A DNA stretch of 64,000 nt from Pseudolabrys sp. (GTDB lineage: Bacteria > Pseudomonadota > Alphaproteobacteria > Rhizobiales > Xanthobacteraceae). A program made the translations under genes and the position numbers. Positions 48,647 to 59,600 of this stretch are shown one piece after another (positions within the stretch are counted from its first letter, which is position 1; every line of letters begins with the position of its first letter). The notes beneath the pieces are model-generated. The model was given only the letters and a program-made list of their open reading frames with translations, did not search any database and was not told the DNA's origin. The stretch is from NCBI GenBank assembly GCA_009694265.1, contig SHVM01000004.1:1-64000 (forward strand), read 5' to 3'.

Positions 48647-51184
48647 TCACACCCTCTCCACAAAACTATCCACCACCCGCTTCTCCCCAGCATGGTCAAA
48701 CCGAATAGTGAGCTTGTTGCCGTCCACGGCGGTGACGTTGCCGTTGCCGAATTTCTGGTGAAACACGCGGGCGCCGACGGAGAAGGCTGACGTGGCGGCG
48801 GTGGATTTGGCGACCAGTTCGCCTTCGATGGTCAAAGGCTTGCGTTTCGCGACGGGAGAAGCACCCCCCACCCGGCCGCCTGCGGCGGCCGACCTCCCCC
48901 GCAAGAGGGGAGGTGAAGAAGAGTTCGGGGTGAGGTGATCCGAGTCCGCATCGGGGTGCTCGTCAAACACCCCATCCGGCACGTAACGTGGCTGCCCGTT
49001 TTCGGAAAACCCGCCCTTGCGCGCGTCTTTGGCTTTTTGCGCGCGTTGCCAGCCGGGCGTCGTGTAATTCGAGCCGAAGGAATTCACCTCGTCGAAGCGC
49101 GAGGCGCCGTAGCCCGACATGCCGAAGCCGCCGCTGCCGCCGGCCGGCTCCTTGACCTCGACATGCGCCTCCGGCAGCTCATCGAGAAAGCGCGACGGCA
49201 CCGTCGTGGTCCACATGCCGTGGATGCGCCGGTTGGTGGCGAAATAAATCTTGGCGCGCTTCCTCGCACGAGTAAGCCCGACATGGGCGAGGCGGCGTTC
49301 CTCCTCCAGCCCGTTGCGGCCGCTCTCGTCGAGCGAGCGCTGGTGCGGAAACAGACCTTCCTCCCAGCCGGGCAGAAACACCGTGTCGAATTCCAGCCCC
49401 TTGGCGGAATGCAGCGTCATAATGTTGACCGCCTGCCCGGCCTCGCCGCTGTCGCGCTCCATCACCAGCGAGATGTGTTCGAGGAAGCCTTGCAGGTTCT
49501 CGAATTCCTCCATCGAGCGCACCAGCTCCTTGAGGTTTTCCAGCCGCCCGGCGGCGTCGGCGCTTTTGTCGTTCTGCCACATCGCGGTGTAGCCGCTCTC
49601 GTCGAGCACGATCTCGGCCAGTTCATTGTGCGGCATTGAATCTTTCTTGGCGCGCCAGCGCTCGAACGAAGTCATCAGCTCGCGCAGTGCAAGCCGCGGT
49701 TTCGGCTTCATTTCGTCGGTGGCGCTGAGCGCTGCGGCCGCCTCGGACAGCGGAATACGCTGCTTGCGCGCGAGGTCGTGCAGCATCTGTACGGTGGCGT
49801 CGCCTAAGCCCCGTTTCGGCACATTGACGATGCGCTCGAAGGCGAGATCGTCGGCCGGCTGCGCGATCACGCGCAGGTAGGCCAGCGCGTCGCGGATTTC
49901 CATGCGCTCGTAGAAGCGCGGCCCGCCGATCACGCGATAGGGCAGGCCGAGCTGGATGAAGCGCTCCTCGAATTCGCGCATCTGGAACGAGGCGCGCACC
50001 AGAATGGCGATCTCGTCGAGCGGATGGTCGAAGCCCTGCTCGCGCGCGTCACGCTGCAGCTGCTCGATTTCCTCGCCGATGCTGCGGGCTTCCTCCTCGG
50101 AATCCCAGCCGCCGGTGACGGTGACTTTCTCGCCCAGCACGCCCTCGGTGCGCAGCGTCTTGCCGAGCCGGCCTGCGTTGTGAGCGATGAGATGGGAGGC
50201 GGTGGCGAGGATGTGGCCGGTGCTTCTGTAGTTGCGTTCGAGGCGAATAACCTTCGCACCCGGAAAATCATGGTCGAAGCGGAGAATGTTATCGACTTCG
50301 GCGCCCCTCCAGCCATAAATCGACTGGTCGTCATCGCCGACGCAGCAGATGTTTTTCGGTGCCTCGTCGCCGGCCGCGCGCTGCGACAACAACCGCAGCC
50401 ACAAATATTGCGCGACGTTCGTATCCTGATACTCGTCGACCAGAATATATTTGAAACGTTGCTGGTACTGCCGCAGCACGTCCGGGTTCTGCCGGAACAG
50501 CCTAATATTCTCCAGCAGAAGATCGCCGAAGTCGGCAGCGTTGAGCGTCTTCAGCCGCTCCTGATAGGCGATGTAGAGTTTTTTGCCTTTGCCATTGGCG
50601 AAGCTGGCGGCCTCGCCGGCCGGAACCTGGTCGGGCGTCAGTCCGCGGTTTTTCCAGCCATCGAGGATCATGGCGAACACCCGCGCAGGCCATCTTTTTT
50701 CGTCGAGCTTCTCGAGTTCGAGGATTTGCTTGATGAGCCGGATCTGGTCGTCGGTGTCGAGGATCGTGAAGCTCGACTTCAATCCGGCCAGTTCGGCATG
50801 ACGGCGCAGGATTTTCACGCCAATCGAATGGAAAGTGCCCATCCACGGCATGCCCTCCACGATCTGCCCGACCATCTGCCCGACGCGCAGCTTCATTTCC
50901 CGCGCGGCTTTATTGGTGAAAGTGACCGAGAGGATTTCCTGCGGCCGCGCGCGCGCGAGGTTGAGGATGTGGGCGATGCGGGTGGTCAGCACGCGGGTCT
51001 TGCCAGTTCCCGCACCGGCCAGAACCAGCACCGGGCCGTCCAGCGTCTCGACCGCTTCTTTTTGTTCGGGGTTGAGATCGGCCAGATACGCCGCGCCGCG
51101 CGCTCCCAGCGCACGCGCGGCAATGCCGCCCGCGACCGGCGCTGGCGGTTCGCTGTGACGTGTCAGCTTTATAGGTTCAGCCAT
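48647..51184 (-). CDS. uvrD: UvrD/PcrA-type ATP-dependent DNA helicase
   Basis: VLAGAGTGKTRVLTTRIAHI, VDEYQDTN, CCVGDDDQSIYGWRGA, MTLHSAKGLEFDTVFLPGWEEGLFPHQ. Confidence 0.96.
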   Translation of the reverse strand: MAEPIKLTRHSEPPAPVAGGIAARALGARGAAYLADLNPEQKEAVETLDGPVLVLAGAGTGKTRVLTTRIAHILNLARARPQEILSVTFTNKAAREMKLRVGQMVGQIVEGMPWMGTFHSIGVKILRRHAELAGLKSSFTILDTDDQIRLIKQILELEKLDEKRWPARVFAMILDGWKNRGLTPDQVPAGEAASFANGKGKKLYIAYQERLKTLNAADFGDLLLENIRLFRQNPDVLRQYQQRFKYILVDEYQDTNVAQYLWLRLLSQRAAGDEAPKNICCVGDDDQSIYGWRGAEVDNILRFDHDFPGAKVIRLERNYRSTGHILATASHLIAHNAGRLGKTLRTEGVLGEKVTVTGGWDSEEEARSIGEEIEQLQRDAREQGFDHPLDEIAILVRASFQMREFEERFIQLGLPYRVIGGPRFYERMEIRDALAYLRVIAQPADDLAFERIVNVPKRGLGDATVQMLHDLARKQRIPLSEAAAALSATDEMKPKPRLALRELMTSFERWRAKKDSMPHNELAEIVLDESGYTAMWQNDKSADAAGRLENLKELVRSMEEFENLQGFLEHISLVMERDSGEAGQAVNIMTLHSAKGLEFDTVFLPGWEEGLFPHQRSLDESGRNGLEEERRLAHVGLTRARKRAKIYFATNRRIHGMWTTTVPSRFLDELPEAHVEVKEPAGGSGGFGMSGYGASRFDEVNSFGSNYTTPGWQRAQKAKDARKGGFSENGQPRYVPDGVFDEHPDADSDHLTPNSSSPPLLRGRSAAAGGRVGGASPVAKRKPLTIEGELVAKSTAATSAFSVGARVFHQKFGNGNVTAVDGNKLTIRFDHAGEKRVVDSFVERV
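48866..48941. repeat. Palindromic repeat-derived segment inside uvrD C-terminal linker
   Basis: ccccccacccggccgcctgcggcggccgacctcccccgcaagaggggaggtgaagaagagttcggggtgagg: nested stems ccgcctgcggcgg and cctcccccgcaagaggggagg; encodes HLTPNSSSPPLLRGRSAAAGGRVGGAS. Confidence 0.75.
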
Positions 51185-51320
51185 CTCAATCCGATTCTTT
51201 CACCGCAAAGATGGCATTCGTCGGTGTCAATTTCGAGGGTTCGCGAGGCACTTGTCGGCATCTCCCCACCGCTTTAGCGTGATTTTCCGGCGTTTCAGAA
51301 CAATTCGAGGAGGAATTCCC

Positions 51321-52118
51321 GTGCGACTTAAAGATAAAGTGGCGGTCATCACCGGCGGCGGCCGCGGCATTGGCCGCGATATCGCCTTGGCTTATGCCCG
51401 CGAGGGCGCCCATGTGGTGATCAACGATGTCGATCCCGTCACCGCCGAGGCCACCGCCAAGGAGGCCGCCAGCCTGGGCAGCAAGAGTCTTGCCGTGATC
51501 GCCGATGTCGCCAAGTCCGCCGACATTGCGCGGCTGATCGGCACGGTTATCGCCGAGCGTGGCCGCGTCGACATCGTCGTCAACAACGCGATGAAGATCG
51601 TGCCGGGCAAACTCGAAGCGCTGCCGGAAGCGGCCTGGGACACCACAATGAACATCGGCCTGAAGGGCGCGTTCCTGGTGAGTCAGGCGGCGGCCAAGCA
51701 CATGATCGCGCAGAAGTCCGGCTGCATCGTCAATATTGCATCCATAGCGGGCCTGTTTCCGTACAACTGGGCCGGCGCCTATTCCGTGGTGAAGGCCGGC
51801 CTCATCATGCTGACGAAATTGCAGGCGATGGAGTGGGCGCCCTACGGCATCCGCGCCAACGCCATCACGCCCGGCTATATCCGCACTCCCGGCACCGAGG
51901 CGATGTATGCCGATCCGAAAATCTACGAGGGCCGCCGCAAGGGCGTGCCGATGGGCCGCGTCGGCTCGGGCGAGGACATTGCCGGACCGGCGATTTTTCT
52001 GGCCTCCGACGATGCGCGCTACACGACCGGCAGCGTGGTCGGTGCCGATGGCGGGCAGGCGGTCGGATATTTTCTCAGCGTGCCGGGGCGGAGGTTTTCG
52101 GGAGGGCGGATTGATTAA
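51321..52118 (+). CDS. SDR family NAD(P)-dependent oxidoreductase
   Basis: KVAVITGGGRGIGRDIALAYAREGA, VNNAMK, YSVVKAG, ANAITPGYIRTPG. Confidence 0.92.
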   Translation: MRLKDKVAVITGGGRGIGRDIALAYAREGAHVVINDVDPVTAEATAKEAASLGSKSLAVIADVAKSADIARLIGTVIAERGRVDIVVNNAMKIVPGKLEALPEAAWDTTMNIGLKGAFLVSQAAAKHMIAQKSGCIVNIASIAGLFPYNWAGAYSVVKAGLIMLTKLQAMEWAPYGIRANAITPGYIRTPGTEAMYADPKIYEGRRKGVPMGRVGSGEDIAGPAIFLASDDARYTTGSVVGADGGQAVGYFLSVPGRRFSGGRID

Positions 52119-52155
52119 GCTGAGGCTAGCAAAAATTCCGGACGCCAGACATGGC

Positions 52156-53187
52156 TCACGGGGTCTTTGTTTCGGTTGTCTTCGGTGACGACAGCAGAAC
52201 GGCGGACATTACGACGAATGGAATTAAAATAAGATAGACGCGCGTCTCGTAGAACCAGCTGAACAACAAAAGCGAGACCAGCAATGCGAGTTTAACTAGA
52301 TAGATTGCTAAATAGCGCTGAGGATCGCGGCGAGCGACGCACGCCCCTAAGACGGTAACCATTGTCAGGAATACCGGAACGGAAATCCAAAACTCGTATG
52401 AGAAACGGGTCAGCGACTGCTTTAGAAGATCGATATTCCATGGCAGAACCAGGTTGTACCGGTTTCCGGAATTGATCGGAGAGTTGGGATAAAGCTTTGG
52501 ACCCATTTCCTCGATCAGCAGGTTCCTCTTCAGCAATTCTACGATCAGCAAGCCGGCGGCGATACAGATCGCGCCAGCAAGAATCCGGCGCCAATCAAGC
52601 GGGATTTTCGGCAACTTGTACCGGCGCCGATAGAAGAAATGAACGAGCGGATCGAGGATGAGCCACAACGCGATAAAGAGTGCGCTGTCCCGGTTCCAGA
52701 TCGCGACAGCAAACAGGCCGATAAACCAGGGCAGGGACTTTCCAGACAGGACGAAATCAATGAACATGATGAAAACGATGATGTCGAGGAAGTCCCAACT
52801 GTAAAGCCACGGCGGCGATAAAAGCAAAGCAAAGCATAGGACGAAAACCGTTAGCCCCAGCAATGCGCTCTGGTCGCTGCCGCCATAAGTTCTGCCCAAC
52901 CGCCAACAGAGGAAGGCTGCAATAGCAACCGTTGCGATGTGAAACCAGATATGCGCCGTGAGATAATAATCCATCGAACCGAAGGTGAGCGCTTTAATAG
53001 CATATGGCCCAAGCACGCGGCTTTGAAACGTCTTCCAGAAAGGATGTCCGGTCGTCACACCGAGCGATGCTTCCGTCAGTCGAATATAATTTTCAATCTT
53101 GAAAATATATACGACAAGGCGGAACAATGCTATCGATGAAAAAATCGCCAATAAGGCGCCGAGAATATTTGATTTTGTCGTCGACAC
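52156..53187 (-). CDS. Polytopic membrane protein of unknown function, AT-rich relative to neighbours
   Basis: Multiple hydrophobic TM segments; alternating W/Y/F-rich loops; lower GC than flanks. Confidence 0.7.
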   Translation of the reverse strand: MSTTKSNILGALLAIFSSIALFRLVVYIFKIENYIRLTEASLGVTTGHPFWKTFQSRVLGPYAIKALTFGSMDYYLTAHIWFHIATVAIAAFLCWRLGRTYGGSDQSALLGLTVFVLCFALLLSPPWLYSWDFLDIIVFIMFIDFVLSGKSLPWFIGLFAVAIWNRDSALFIALWLILDPLVHFFYRRRYKLPKIPLDWRRILAGAICIAAGLLIVELLKRNLLIEEMGPKLYPNSPINSGNRYNLVLPWNIDLLKQSLTRFSYEFWISVPVFLTMVTVLGACVARRDPQRYLAIYLVKLALLVSLLLFSWFYETRVYLILIPFVVMSAVLLSSPKTTETKTP

Positions 53188-53232
53188 CGCGACCCTCCAA
53201 CTTTTACACGGTAGCAGCCTCGTTCTGCCGTG

Positions 53233-53739
53233 TCAGCTCTTCCCCGGCATCTTGACGCTGCGTCCGGCGCTTTCCGGCCGCGGCAATCCGGCATGCGCAA
53301 GCTTCATGCGTTCGATCAATCGCATGACGCTGTCGGGAAACGGCGCGACTTTCTTGGCCGCCATGTCGACATGCAATGTCATGCTCTCGGATGTGGCCGA
53401 CACCCAGTTTTCGGTCGCGTGCAGCAACTGCTCGAATAAATGAATGCGCTTGGCGTCGTAGGCGAGCAGCTGGACCGAAACTCGCAGCAGGTCGCCTTCG
53501 CGCACCTCGCGCAAATAGCGCACATGCATTTCGGCAACGACGGTCGAGTGCCCATGCTGTTTGAGATAGTCGGGTCCAAGCCCGATGAGTTCGTAGACCT
53601 CGTCGACCGCGCGGTCGAACAGCACGTTGTAATAGGCCATGTTGAGATGGCCGTTGTAGTCGATCCATTGCGGCTCGATCTTCATCACCGAGGAGACGAA
53701 GGGCGCGGCGAATGGCGCGGGATCGGTGCGGTCGAGCAC
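53233..53739 (-). CDS. Thioesterase family protein (4HBT/hotdog)
   Basis: QWIDYNGHLNMAYYNVLFDRAVDEVYELIGLG...VVAEMHVRYLREVREGDLLRVSVQL. Confidence 0.85.
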   Translation of the reverse strand: MLDRTDPAPFAAPFVSSVMKIEPQWIDYNGHLNMAYYNVLFDRAVDEVYELIGLGPDYLKQHGHSTVVAEMHVRYLREVREGDLLRVSVQLLAYDAKRIHLFEQLLHATENWVSATSESMTLHVDMAAKKVAPFPDSVMRLIERMKLAHAGLPRPESAGRSVKMPGKS

Positions 53740-53743
53740 TATT

Positions 53744-54703
53744 TCAAGCCGAAATTGGGTAGATTGCTTTTTCGCCGCTCAGCACGCGCGCGACATCGGT
53801 GGCGCATTTGGTCTGCAATTCGTTGAGCGCCTCGATCGAATAGAACGCGGTGTGCGGCGAGATGATCACATTGTCGCGGCCGAGCAGGGGAGAATCCTTG
53901 GCCAGCGGTTCGGCCGCTACCACATCGAGCCCGGCGCCGCCGAGCTGGCCGGAGTCGAGCGCGGTGATCATCGCGGCCTCGTCGATCAGCGGCCCGCGCG
54001 CGGTGTTTACGATATAGGCGCCCTTCTTCATCCTGCCGAACACGCCGGCATTCATCAGGCCGCGCGTGGCCGGCAGCAGCGGCGCGTGCACCGAAACATA
54101 GTCGGAGGATTTCAGCAGCGTGTCGAAGTCGACGCTCTCGACGCCCGCCGTCTTGAACACTTCCGGCTTGGCGAAAGGGTCATAGGCGATGACCTTGATG
54201 CCGAAGGCCTGCGCCTTGCCAGCGACGAGACGCGGAATATTGCCGAAGCCGACCAAGCCCAGCACGGTGCCTTCGATGCGGCGGATCGGCACCACCGCCG
54301 GCATTTCCCAGCGGCCGCTCTGCACCAGTTTGTTGGACAGCGGAATTTTCCGGATCAAGGCGAGCAGCAGCGCCATGGTGTGGTCGGAGACCTCGCGGAT
54401 GCAGTAATCCGGCACGTAATTAACGGCGATGCCCTTCTCCTTGGCGGCGGGCAGATCGATGTTGTCGACGCCCAGCCCGAAGCGGCCGATCGCCTTGCAT
54501 TGGGTGAGCTGGGTGAGGATCTCGCGCGTGAGCTTGGCATAGGTCACAAGGATCGCATCGGCGTCTTTGGCGACGCTAAGAATGTCGTCGGCATTGACGC
54601 TTTTCGACATGCGAAATGTCGGGTTGAGCTTCGCCAGGGCCGCCTTGGCCGGATCGAGCGAGGGAAAAACACTATCGGTGACAGCAATCACAGGGCCGGC
54701 CAT
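53744..54703 (-). CDS. D-isomer specific 2-hydroxyacid dehydrogenase (C-terminal binding protein-like)
   Basis: GLGVDNIDLPAAKEKGI, VLGLVGFGNIPRLVAGKAQAFGIKVIAYDP, HAPLLPATRGLMN, NTARGPLIDEAA. Confidence 0.9.
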   Translation of the reverse strand: MAGPVIAVTDSVFPSLDPAKAALAKLNPTFRMSKSVNADDILSVAKDADAILVTYAKLTREILTQLTQCKAIGRFGLGVDNIDLPAAKEKGIAVNYVPDYCIREVSDHTMALLLALIRKIPLSNKLVQSGRWEMPAVVPIRRIEGTVLGLVGFGNIPRLVAGKAQAFGIKVIAYDPFAKPEVFKTAGVESVDFDTLLKSSDYVSVHAPLLPATRGLMNAGVFGRMKKGAYIVNTARGPLIDEAAMITALDSGQLGGAGLDVVAAEPLAKDSPLLGRDNVIISPHTAFYSIEALNELQTKCATDVARVLSGEKAIYPISA

Positions 54704-54852
54704 CGCAAACTCCAAACTAAAGTGACGTGGAACGTGGCCAAAACCTACGCCAGGAAAATTTGCCCGTCCACGCGTTAACCAATAATTAACGATAACCGCA
54801 CGGGGCGGTACCTCTTGGCTATTCTCATCAAAAGCCAAAGGGAGGCGGGGCA

Positions 54853-54993
54853 ATGCTTAGCAAACTGGCCCGGGGGGCATTTCTGCTCATTCTCGCCGTG
54901 ATGCTCGTATCGTGGGCCGTGTCCATCGGCAAAAGCAGCCCGGCTGAACAGCAGAGCAACCAGCCTGCAGAACCGTGGAATATTTATTGCTGA
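54853..54993 (+). CDS. Small (46 aa) single-TM membrane peptide, absent from the ORF track
   Basis: My translation: MLSKLARGAFLLILAVMLVSWAVSIGKSSPAEQQSNQPAEPWNIYC*; strong RBS gggaggcgggg just upstream. Confidence 0.55.
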   Translation: MLSKLARGAFLLILAVMLVSWAVSIGKSSPAEQQSNQPAEPWNIYC

Positions 54994-55138
54994 AGGGCCA
55001 CCGCGGGAGATCGCGGCAGACTTCTTTGGAGCGGTATTTTCAAGCCGTGTATTAGCGGCGCATCACCTTCGAGGCTCCGGCGCTTGACCTCGTCCGCCAT
55101 CCTCGCCACGTTCGCCACCGACGCACGGGCAGTATCCA

Positions 55139-56569
55139 ATGGCAGACGCGACGGCGGCAAACACGGCAGTGCCGGTACAATCCCGCGATCCGGCGGCGAT
55201 CAAGGCTGTCATTACCGCATTGGCCGCCGCCTTCGGCAATCGGCTGGTGACCTCGCAGGCGGTGCGCGAGCAGCACGGCAATACGCTCACCTGGGTGCCC
55301 AATCAGCCGCCGGACGCTGTGGTGTTTCCGCAGACAACGGAAGACGTGCAGCAGATCGTGCGCATTTGCGCCGGTCATGGCGTGCCGGTCATCCCGTTTG
55401 GCACCGGCACGTCGCTGGAGGGTCACGTCAACGCGCCGCTGGGCGGCGTGTCGATCGATGTCCGCGACATGAACAAGGTGCTGGCGGTGCATGCCGAGGA
55501 TCTCGATTGCGTCATCGAGCCCGGCATCACGCGCAAGGCGCTCAACGAGCATCTGCGCGATCAGGGACTATTTTTTCCCATCGATCCCGGCGCCGACGCC
55601 TCGCTCGGCGGCATGGCGGCGACGCGCTGCTCGGGCACCAACGCCGTGCGCTATGGCACCATGAAGGACAATGTCATCGCGATGAAGGTCGTGCTGGCGA
55701 ATGGCGACGTGATGAGCACCGCGCGCCGCGCGAAGAAATCATCGGCAGGCTATGATCTCACCCGGCTCATGGTCGGCTCGGAAGGAACCCTCGGCGTCAT
55801 CACCGAGCTCACGCTCAAGCTGTCCGGAATCCCCGAAGCGATCGCTTCGGGCGTCTGCCCGTTTCCCTCCGTCGACGCCGCCTGCAAGGCCACGATCCTC
55901 ACGATCCAGTCGGGCATTCCGGTCGCGCGCATCGAATTGCTTGATGCGCTGCAGATCAAGGCGGTCAATGCCTATTCCAAACTTTCGCTGCCGGAAGTGC
56001 CGATGCTGTTCGTCGAATTCCACGGCACCGACGCCAGCGTCGCCGAACAGTCGCAGCGCTTCGGCGAGATCGCATCCGAACTCGGCGGCGGCCCCTTCGA
56101 CTGGGCGACCAAGCCTGAAGACCGCAGCCGGCTCTGGCAGGCGCGTCATGACGGCTATTATGCGGGCCGCCATCTGCGGCCCGGCGTATCGGCCTTCGCC
56201 ACCGACGTGTGCGTGCCGATCTCGCGGCTGGCCGAATGCGTCAATGCGACCCAGCGCGAGATCGCCGAACTCAAACTCGTCGCGCCGATCCTCGGCCATG
56301 TCGGCGACGGCAATTTCCACCTCACGCTGCTGGTCGATATGGACGACGCCGACGAGGTCAAGCGCGCGAAAATCTTGATGGAGCGGCTGGTCGAATTGGC
56401 GCTGTCGATGGACGGCACCTGCACCGGCGAGCACGGCGTCGGCCAGGGCAAGATGAAATATCTCTTGGCCGAGCATGGCGCGCCGGCATTGGCCGCCATG
56501 GCCTCGATCAAGCGCGCGCTCGACCCGCAAAACATCATGAATCCGGGCAAGATCGTCACCCTCTCCTGA
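55139..56569 (+). CDS. FAD-linked oxidase (D-lactate dehydrogenase/GlcD-like)
   Basis: VIPFGTGTSLEGHVNAPLGGVSIDVRDMNKVL, DPGADASLGGMAATRCSGTNAVRYGTM, C-terminal GEHGVGQGKMKYL and DPQNIMNPGKIV. Confidence 0.93.
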   Translation: MADATAANTAVPVQSRDPAAIKAVITALAAAFGNRLVTSQAVREQHGNTLTWVPNQPPDAVVFPQTTEDVQQIVRICAGHGVPVIPFGTGTSLEGHVNAPLGGVSIDVRDMNKVLAVHAEDLDCVIEPGITRKALNEHLRDQGLFFPIDPGADASLGGMAATRCSGTNAVRYGTMKDNVIAMKVVLANGDVMSTARRAKKSSAGYDLTRLMVGSEGTLGVITELTLKLSGIPEAIASGVCPFPSVDAACKATILTIQSGIPVARIELLDALQIKAVNAYSKLSLPEVPMLFVEFHGTDASVAEQSQRFGEIASELGGGPFDWATKPEDRSRLWQARHDGYYAGRHLRPGVSAFATDVCVPISRLAECVNATQREIAELKLVAPILGHVGDGNFHLTLLVDMDDADEVKRAKILMERLVELALSMDGTCTGEHGVGQGKMKYLLAEHGAPALAAMASIKRALDPQNIMNPGKIVTLS

Positions 56570-56671
56570 GTTGCGCCGCCGACATATATTTGCCGTCCTA
56601 AATCGGCAAAAATAGCCTACATTCATAGGGTCAAGCGCGAGCGCGGATCGGGCCGCGGATTAGCGCCGGAG

Positions 56672-59600
56672 TTGGCGTTGCAAACCACTTTGCTTGGATT
56701 GGCGATAGCGATCATTCTGGCGCTGCTGGCGGCGCTGGTCGGCCCACTGTTGATCGATTGGGGCGGCCATCGCTCGCTGTTCGAGGCGCAGGCGGGCCGG
56801 CTGATCGGCGTCGATGTGCGCGTGACCGGTGAGATCGACGCGCGCCTGCTGCCTTCGCCGCGGCTCACGCTGTACGACATCGAGATCGGCAACAGCGGCC
56901 AAGATAGTATCGGTAAAGACAAGATCCGCGCTCGCTCGCTCGGCATCGAATTCGCGCTCGGCCCGTTGATGCGCGGCGAGTGGCGCGCGACCGAATTGCA
57001 CATCGCAGGTCCGCAGATCAGCCTCGGTCTCGATGCAACAGGCCGTGTGCAGGCGCCGAACATCTCGGTCGGCTTCGATCCCGATGGACTGACGATCGAC
57101 CGGCTGATCATCGAGGATGGCAAGGTGACGCTCACCGATGCGGCGAACGGCGCCAGCATGACTCTCGACCGGCTGTGGTTCAACGGCGAGGCGCGCTCGC
57201 TAATCGGTCCGCTCAAGGGCGAGGGCGCCGTTACCATCGGGGCTGAGCTTTATCCGTTTCGGATTGCCGCCGGCCGCTATAGCGAAGACGGCGGGCTCAA
57301 GCTCCATGTCAATGTCGATCCGGTCAACCACCCGCTCAGCATCGAAGCCGATGGAGCATTGACGCTCGCCGGCGGCGAGCCGCGTTTTGAGGGAACTTTA
57401 AATCTGGCGCGGCCGGTCGGGATCGCATCGCGCGGCGCCGGCTCGGTCACCCAGTCAATTACCCAGCCTTGGCGCCTGAGCGGCAAGATCAAAGCCACCG
57501 CCGCCGCCGCGCTGATGCAGCAGGCCGAGTTCCAATACGGCTCGGAGGAGCTGGGTCTCAAGCTTACCGGCGTCGCCGATTTCAAGTTCGGCAGGCATCC
57601 GCGTTTCGACGGCGTGCTGTCCGGCCGGCAAATCGATCTCGGTCGCGTGTTGGCGGCCAGTGACGGCGGCCCGTTGTTGCCAGCCGCCGCCATTCGCCAG
57701 CTTGCCGAATTAGGCGGCGCTGCCTTCCGCCCCACCATCCCGATCCAGATCGGCGTCGGCATCGATCAGATCACGCTCGGCGGCGGTAGCGTTGCGAATT
57801 TGCGCGGCGATATCAGCAGCGGCGCCCAAGGCTGGAATTTGGATCGTTTCGAGTTTCGAGCGCCGGGCTTCACCCAGGTGCGGCTGAGTGGCCATTTGGC
57901 GGTCGGTGCCACGGGAGCCGCCTTCACCGGACCGGCCGAGATCGAGTCGAGCGATCCGAAAACATTGGCCGCGTGGCTGGAGGGACGCAGCGAGACCGCG
58001 CAGGGCGATATGCGGCCCTTGAGCTTGCGCGGCGAGGTGACGCTGGCAAGTGAAAAGATAGCGGTCGAACGGCTCAAGGCCGAGTTCGATCGCAAGACCA
58101 TCGCCGGCCGTCTCGCTTACGTCTTCGCCGCCGGCAACCGGTCCGCAAAGCTCGAGGCCGAACTCAACGCGCCTGAGCTCGATATCGATGCCGCACTTGG
58201 CTTTGGCAACGCTCTGCTGACCGGCTCCAAATTCGAGTGGCCGCGTGACATGACCATCGCCGCCGATATCGGCCGCGCGACCATCGCCGGCATCACGGCG
58301 CGCAATGCCAGCGCTAGATTGAAGGTCGATGCCGGCGGATTGCAGATCGACCGGCTCTCGGTCGCCGATCTCGGCGGCGCCACATTCTCGGCGAGCGGCC
58401 GGATTATCACCGCGACGGCTTCGCCGCAAGGCAATATGCGCGTCGATCTCGACGCGCCGGACATGACGCCGGTTATGGCGCTGCTGGCGCGGTTTGTACC
58501 TGACGTTGCGCAGGCGCTCGGCCGCGGTGCGCCGATGATGGCGCCGGCGAAGCTGCATGTGCGTTTGACCATTGACGGCAACGCGCCGGCGACCCAGGCC
58601 AAGCTCGGTATCGACGGCAGCCTTGGCAAAGTGCGCGTCACGCTGAACGGGCAGGCCAATGCCGATCCGGTCGCGTTCAGCTTTGGCGACATGAAGCTGG
58701 ACGGAAAACTTGAGGCCGACGATGGCAAAGCACTGGTGTCGATGCTGGGTCTCGGCCGTGTAGTGGCCGTGGATAAAAGCCCGGGCTCGTTGACAGTCGA
58801 GGTCAACGGTCCGGCGCGCGGCGAGCTGCGGCTTGACGGCCGGATGACGGCCGGCGGTCTCGAGGCCAACGTCAATGGCACGGCGCGCCTGTTTGCCGAC
58901 ACTCTTTCGGCAGCGTTGCGCGCCACCATCGTGCGCGCCGATATTTCGCCATTGCGCGACCCCACTGGCGGACACGCTGCGCTACCTGTCGCTTTCGCTT
59001 CGCGCATTACGCTTGCCGGCAAGGACCTGTCGCTGGCCGATATCAATGCCAATATCGGCGGCACGACACTGCGCGGAAAACTTGGCGCGACCTTGCAACG
59101 GCCAAGCCGCCTGCAAGGCGAGATTGAGGCCGATCATGCCGATGGGGCAAGTCTGATCGCGGCGGCGATCGGCAACAGCAAAATGCCGGCCTCAGCCGGC
59201 AATGGCAACGCGGCCTGGGTCTGGTCGAGCGAGCCCTTCGCCGACGGCCCATTCGGCGAATTTGCAGGCCATGTTGCGCTCAAGGCGCGTCGCCTCGACC
59301 TGCTGCCGCAGCTGACGGCGCGGGAATTCCGCGCGACGCTGCGCCTGGGCAGGCAGGAATTCGGACTAGAAGACATGACCGGCGATATGGCCGGCGGCCG
59401 TCTCGCTGGTTCGATATCGTTCCGTGCGGCCGATGATGGGTTGAAAACGCAAGCCAAAGTCGCACTCACGGGTGTCGACGCTGCAACCCTGCTGCAGGCC
59501 GGCGCGCGCCCTGCTATCTCCGGATCGCTTAGTCTCACGGCCGAAATAGACGGGACCGGGTTGAGCCCGGCCGCTCTGATAGGCTCATTGCAAGGGACGG

